Source: an uncultured Clostridia bacterium
Lineage (GTDB): Bacteria; Bacillota; Clostridia; Oscillospirales; CAG-382
Length of the DNA: 5,137 nucleotides
Reading direction: 5' to 3'
NCBI GenBank assembly: GCA_905235695.1
Contig: CAJOMW010000092.1
Span: 1 to 5,137, forward strand
A program made the position numbers and the translations under genes. The notes beneath the pieces are model-generated. The model worked only from the letters and a program-made list of their open reading frames with translations, ran no database searches and was not told the DNA's origin. How positions within the stretch are numbered: position 1 is the first letter of the stretch; every line of letters begins with the position of its first letter. Shown here in pieces: positions 5,084-5,137 of the stretch.

Positions 5084-5092
5084 TTATGATAT
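5084..5092. promoter_or_regulatory. Half-site identical to the LysR upstream repeat, over the metY -10
   Basis: TTATGATAT at 5084-5092 is identical to the left arm of the inverted repeat at 14-38. On the - strand it contains TATCAT (5091-5086), the best -10 candidate for metY, although no convincing -35 lies 17 nt upstream. No second arm is present at the matching distance. A single half-site over an activator-dependent promoter would be consistent with LysR-type control; chance in AT-rich DNA is the alternative. Confidence 0.35.
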
Positions 5093-5137
5093 TTCGGAAC
5101 GGAGTGCGCCCCGCTCGGGTTTATTTAGAAGTTAGGA

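Noticed and set aside
5101..5137. CCCG-CT-CGGG followed by TTTATTT as a + strand terminator
   Set aside because: The loop would be only 2 to 4 nt with a 3 to 4-bp stem, and no + strand gene ends nearby.

Overview
The window looks like chromosomal DNA of a Gram-positive gut-type Clostridia bacterium, probably near Oscillospiraceae/Ruminococcaceae. This is inferred from four things: strong GGAGG-type ribosome binding sites, AT-rich intergenic DNA around coding sequence of moderate GC, frequent ATA isoleucine codons, and a CAP-domain secreted protein beside a Clostridia-type P-loop ATPase. No mobile element, CRISPR array, tRNA or rRNA is visible, and no gap between genes exceeds 300 bases.

Layout from left to right. 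Positions 1-95 are an intergenic control region. It holds a perfect 9-bp inverted repeat lying over a good leftward promoter, whose gene is outside the window. A LysR-type regulator follows on the + strand (96-995). It converges, across a hairpin, on a secreted CAP/SCP-domain protein on the - strand (1181-2092). The CAP gene has a near-consensus promoter whose 17-nt spacer is almost entirely a palindrome. Upstream of it, also on the - strand, is a 30-residue cysteine-rich membrane miniprotein (2295-2387) with an excellent ribosome binding site and its own terminator. Divergent from the miniprotein is a + strand P-loop NTPase (2568-3683) of the two-domain type I recognise as PRK06851-like; its second P-loop is degenerate. 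It converges, through a perfect 11-bp hairpin, on a - strand PLP enzyme, O-acetylhomoserine sulfhydrylase (metY, 3782-5059).

No operon of two genes on one transcript is evident: each gene appears to have its own promoter and terminator. The one possible functional link is sulfur metabolism. The LysR protein resembles the CysL/CbbR-like group, and the exact 9-mer forming the arms of the palindrome upstream of it recurs once more, just upstream of metY over the probable -10 region. The regulator may therefore control both the unseen divergent gene and metY; this is inference. I do not see an unambiguous new multi-gene system. The most unusual items are the miniprotein, the CAP promoter palindrome, the degenerate second P-loop and the sequestered ribosome binding site ahead of the ATPase.
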